Part shown: piece by piece, positions 35,019 through 35,635 of the stretch
Position numbering within the stretch: the stretch's first letter is position 1
Layout: every line of letters begins with the position of its first letter
The notes under the pieces: generated by a model
Seen by the model: only the letters and a program-made list of their open reading frames with translations
Told to the model about the DNA's origin: nothing
The model's database searches: none
NCBI GenBank assembly: GCA_018668695.1
Contig: JABJBS010000111.1
Location: 1 to 35,635 of the forward strand
Direction: 5' to 3'
Length of the DNA stretch: 35,635 bases
Origin: Deltaproteobacteria bacterium
Lineage (GTDB): Bacteria > Myxococcota > XYA12-FULL-58-9 > JABJBS01
Program-made: the position numbers and the translations under genes

Positions 35019-35045
35019 TAAAGTTAGAATCCAACACGTCGATTC
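35019..35045 (+). promoter_or_regulatory. Probable sigma-28 promoter of the second motB gene
   Basis: TAAAGTTA (35019-35026) matches the sigma-28 -35 box at 7 of 8 positions. After exactly 11 bases comes GTCGATTC (35038-35045), matching GCCGATAA at 5 of 8, including the CGAT core. It lies in the 183-base gap between the divergent motB genes, correctly oriented for the gene at 35111. Confidence 0.6.
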
Positions 35046-35110
35046 AGTTGTTGCACCCCGAACACCGTAATAAGGTGGTCATGGGACTGGTGCAATCATG
35101 TGGGGAGACT

Positions 35111-35635
35111 ATGGCCGAAGCAAACGAGGCCACCAAAGAGGGTGAAGAACCCGTTGAAGAGGCCAAAGAAGACGCCCCAGCGGTGATTTTCGACGATGGG
35201 CCAGCGGCACCTCCTGAGGAAGAGGAGGCGGCCGGAGCGCCTCTCTGGGTCGTAACCTTTGCCGATTTGATGTCTCTGCTCATGTGTTTTTTCGTCATGT
35301 TACTTAGTATGTCTCAGCTCGATGTCGAGAAGTTCAAGGCAATGGCTGAAGGAATGTCTAAGGGGCTCGGTGCCAAGCCCAGTGTTAAGCTTAAAGACGT
35401 AAGCATCGATGATATTTTGTCCCAGGCCGATAAAATCAAAGAAAAAATGCGACAGAGAACACTGAATGATGCTGATAAGCTTAAAGAATTACTTGCTCCT
35501 GAAATAATGGACCGAAAGGTTGAACTGGAGATTACCGATCAGCTGATTACCGTGAGAATCCTCCAGAGTGGTTCGTTTGCGGCGGGCAGTGCTGACCTAA
35601 AGAAGGCCTTTATGCCGGTGGCCAAGCGTATACGA
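35111..35635 (+). CDS. motB: Second MotB-family stator protein with acidic N-terminal tail, 3'-truncated by the window
   Basis: 175 residues are visible and the frame is open at the window end. A cytoplasmic tail of about 44 residues is strongly acidic (about 15 Asp/Glu against 2 Lys). It is followed by the membrane helix with ion-binding Asp52 in LWVVTFADLMSLLMCFFVMLLSMS, nearly identical to the first motB. The linker then leads to a segment like the start of its periplasmic domain (ITVRILQSGSFAAGSADLKK against ITIQILQAGSFSAGSATLKK). The OmpA-like domain should follow outside the window. ATG 35111 has GGGGAG just upstream; ATG 35081, in frame, is an alternative. It is a clear paralogue of the divergent gene at 33626-34927, with an oppositely charged tail, and may be expressed from the sigma-28-like promoter. 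Confidence 0.94.
   Translation, partial: MAEANEATKEGEEPVEEAKEDAPAVIFDDGPAAPPEEEEAAGAPLWVVTFADLMSLLMCFFVMLLSMSQLDVEKFKAMAEGMSKGLGAKPSVKLKDVSIDDILSQADKIKEKMRQRTLNDADKLKELLAPEIMDRKVELEITDQLITVRILQSGSFAAGSADLKKAFMPVAKRIR

Noticed and set aside
23071-35111. Idea that the acidic chemoreceptor loop binds the lysine-rich MotB tail
   Set aside because: Predicted topology puts the acidic loop in the periplasm and the MotB tail in the cytoplasm, so they should not meet.

Overview
The window looks like chromosomal DNA of a flagellated, Gram-negative deltaproteobacterium-type organism, probably from the Myxococcota/Bradymonadales area. The evidence is an array of DUF4215 ('Myxococcus cysteine-rich') repeats, an outer-membrane-type lipobox on a giant protein, several large secreted repeat proteins, CheY-like receiver fusions, and a PomA/MotB-type stator. 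The lineage is inferred from family content, not from a marker gene. No rRNA, tRNA, insertion sequence, phage gene or CRISPR array was seen. Coding density is high: every gap between genes is shorter than about 210 bases.

Layout. (1) Bases 3-8540 (+): the 3' part of a giant secreted protein that starts upstream of the window. It has alternating ~100-residue two-cysteine modules, then a helical segment, EGF-like modules and a C-terminal lamin-tail domain. (2) Bases 22966-8611 (-): an apparent transcription unit of an Hpt phosphotransfer protein, a 4236-residue lipoprotein with about 115 DUF4215 repeats plus a LamG-like C-terminus, and a receiver-class III nucleotide cyclase whose ribosome-binding site starts at the giant gene's stop codon. 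(3) Bases 23126-24385 (+): a methyl-accepting chemotaxis protein with a near-perfect sigma-28 promoter and an Asp/Glu-rich loop in place of a sensor domain. A bidirectional terminator separates it from the next, convergent gene. (4) Bases 28006-24450 (-): motA (PomA-like), an unrecognised 276-residue protein and a FATP-type acyl-CoA synthetase that probably has its own promoter. (5) Bases 29268-28072 (-): a receiver protein with a degenerate HD-GYP domain. (6) Bases 30665-29364 (-) and 30870-33605 (+), divergent: a pentapeptide-repeat lipoprotein and an exported 21-blade WD40 protein. (7) Bases 34927-33626 (-) and 35111-end (+), divergent: two motB paralogues whose cytoplasmic tails carry opposite charge, one histone H1-like and lysine-rich, the other glutamate-rich. 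The second has a sigma-28-like promoter.

How the parts may work together. Stator subunits, a chemoreceptor and sigma-28 promoters mark this as a motility/chemotaxis neighbourhood. The Hpt protein and two receiver proteins with nearly identical receiver signatures suggest a phosphorelay with a cyclic-nucleotide output. The giant repeat proteins are probably surface or adhesion factors, and the larger one sits physically between the Hpt and cyclase genes. That regulatory link is inference.

The most striking structural observation is a higher-order repeat inside the DUF4215 array. Eleven distinct repeat types, in a fixed order of short and long units, recur as a block of about 1.13 kb. There are six full tandem copies (12256-19038), flanked on both sides by increasingly degenerate copies.
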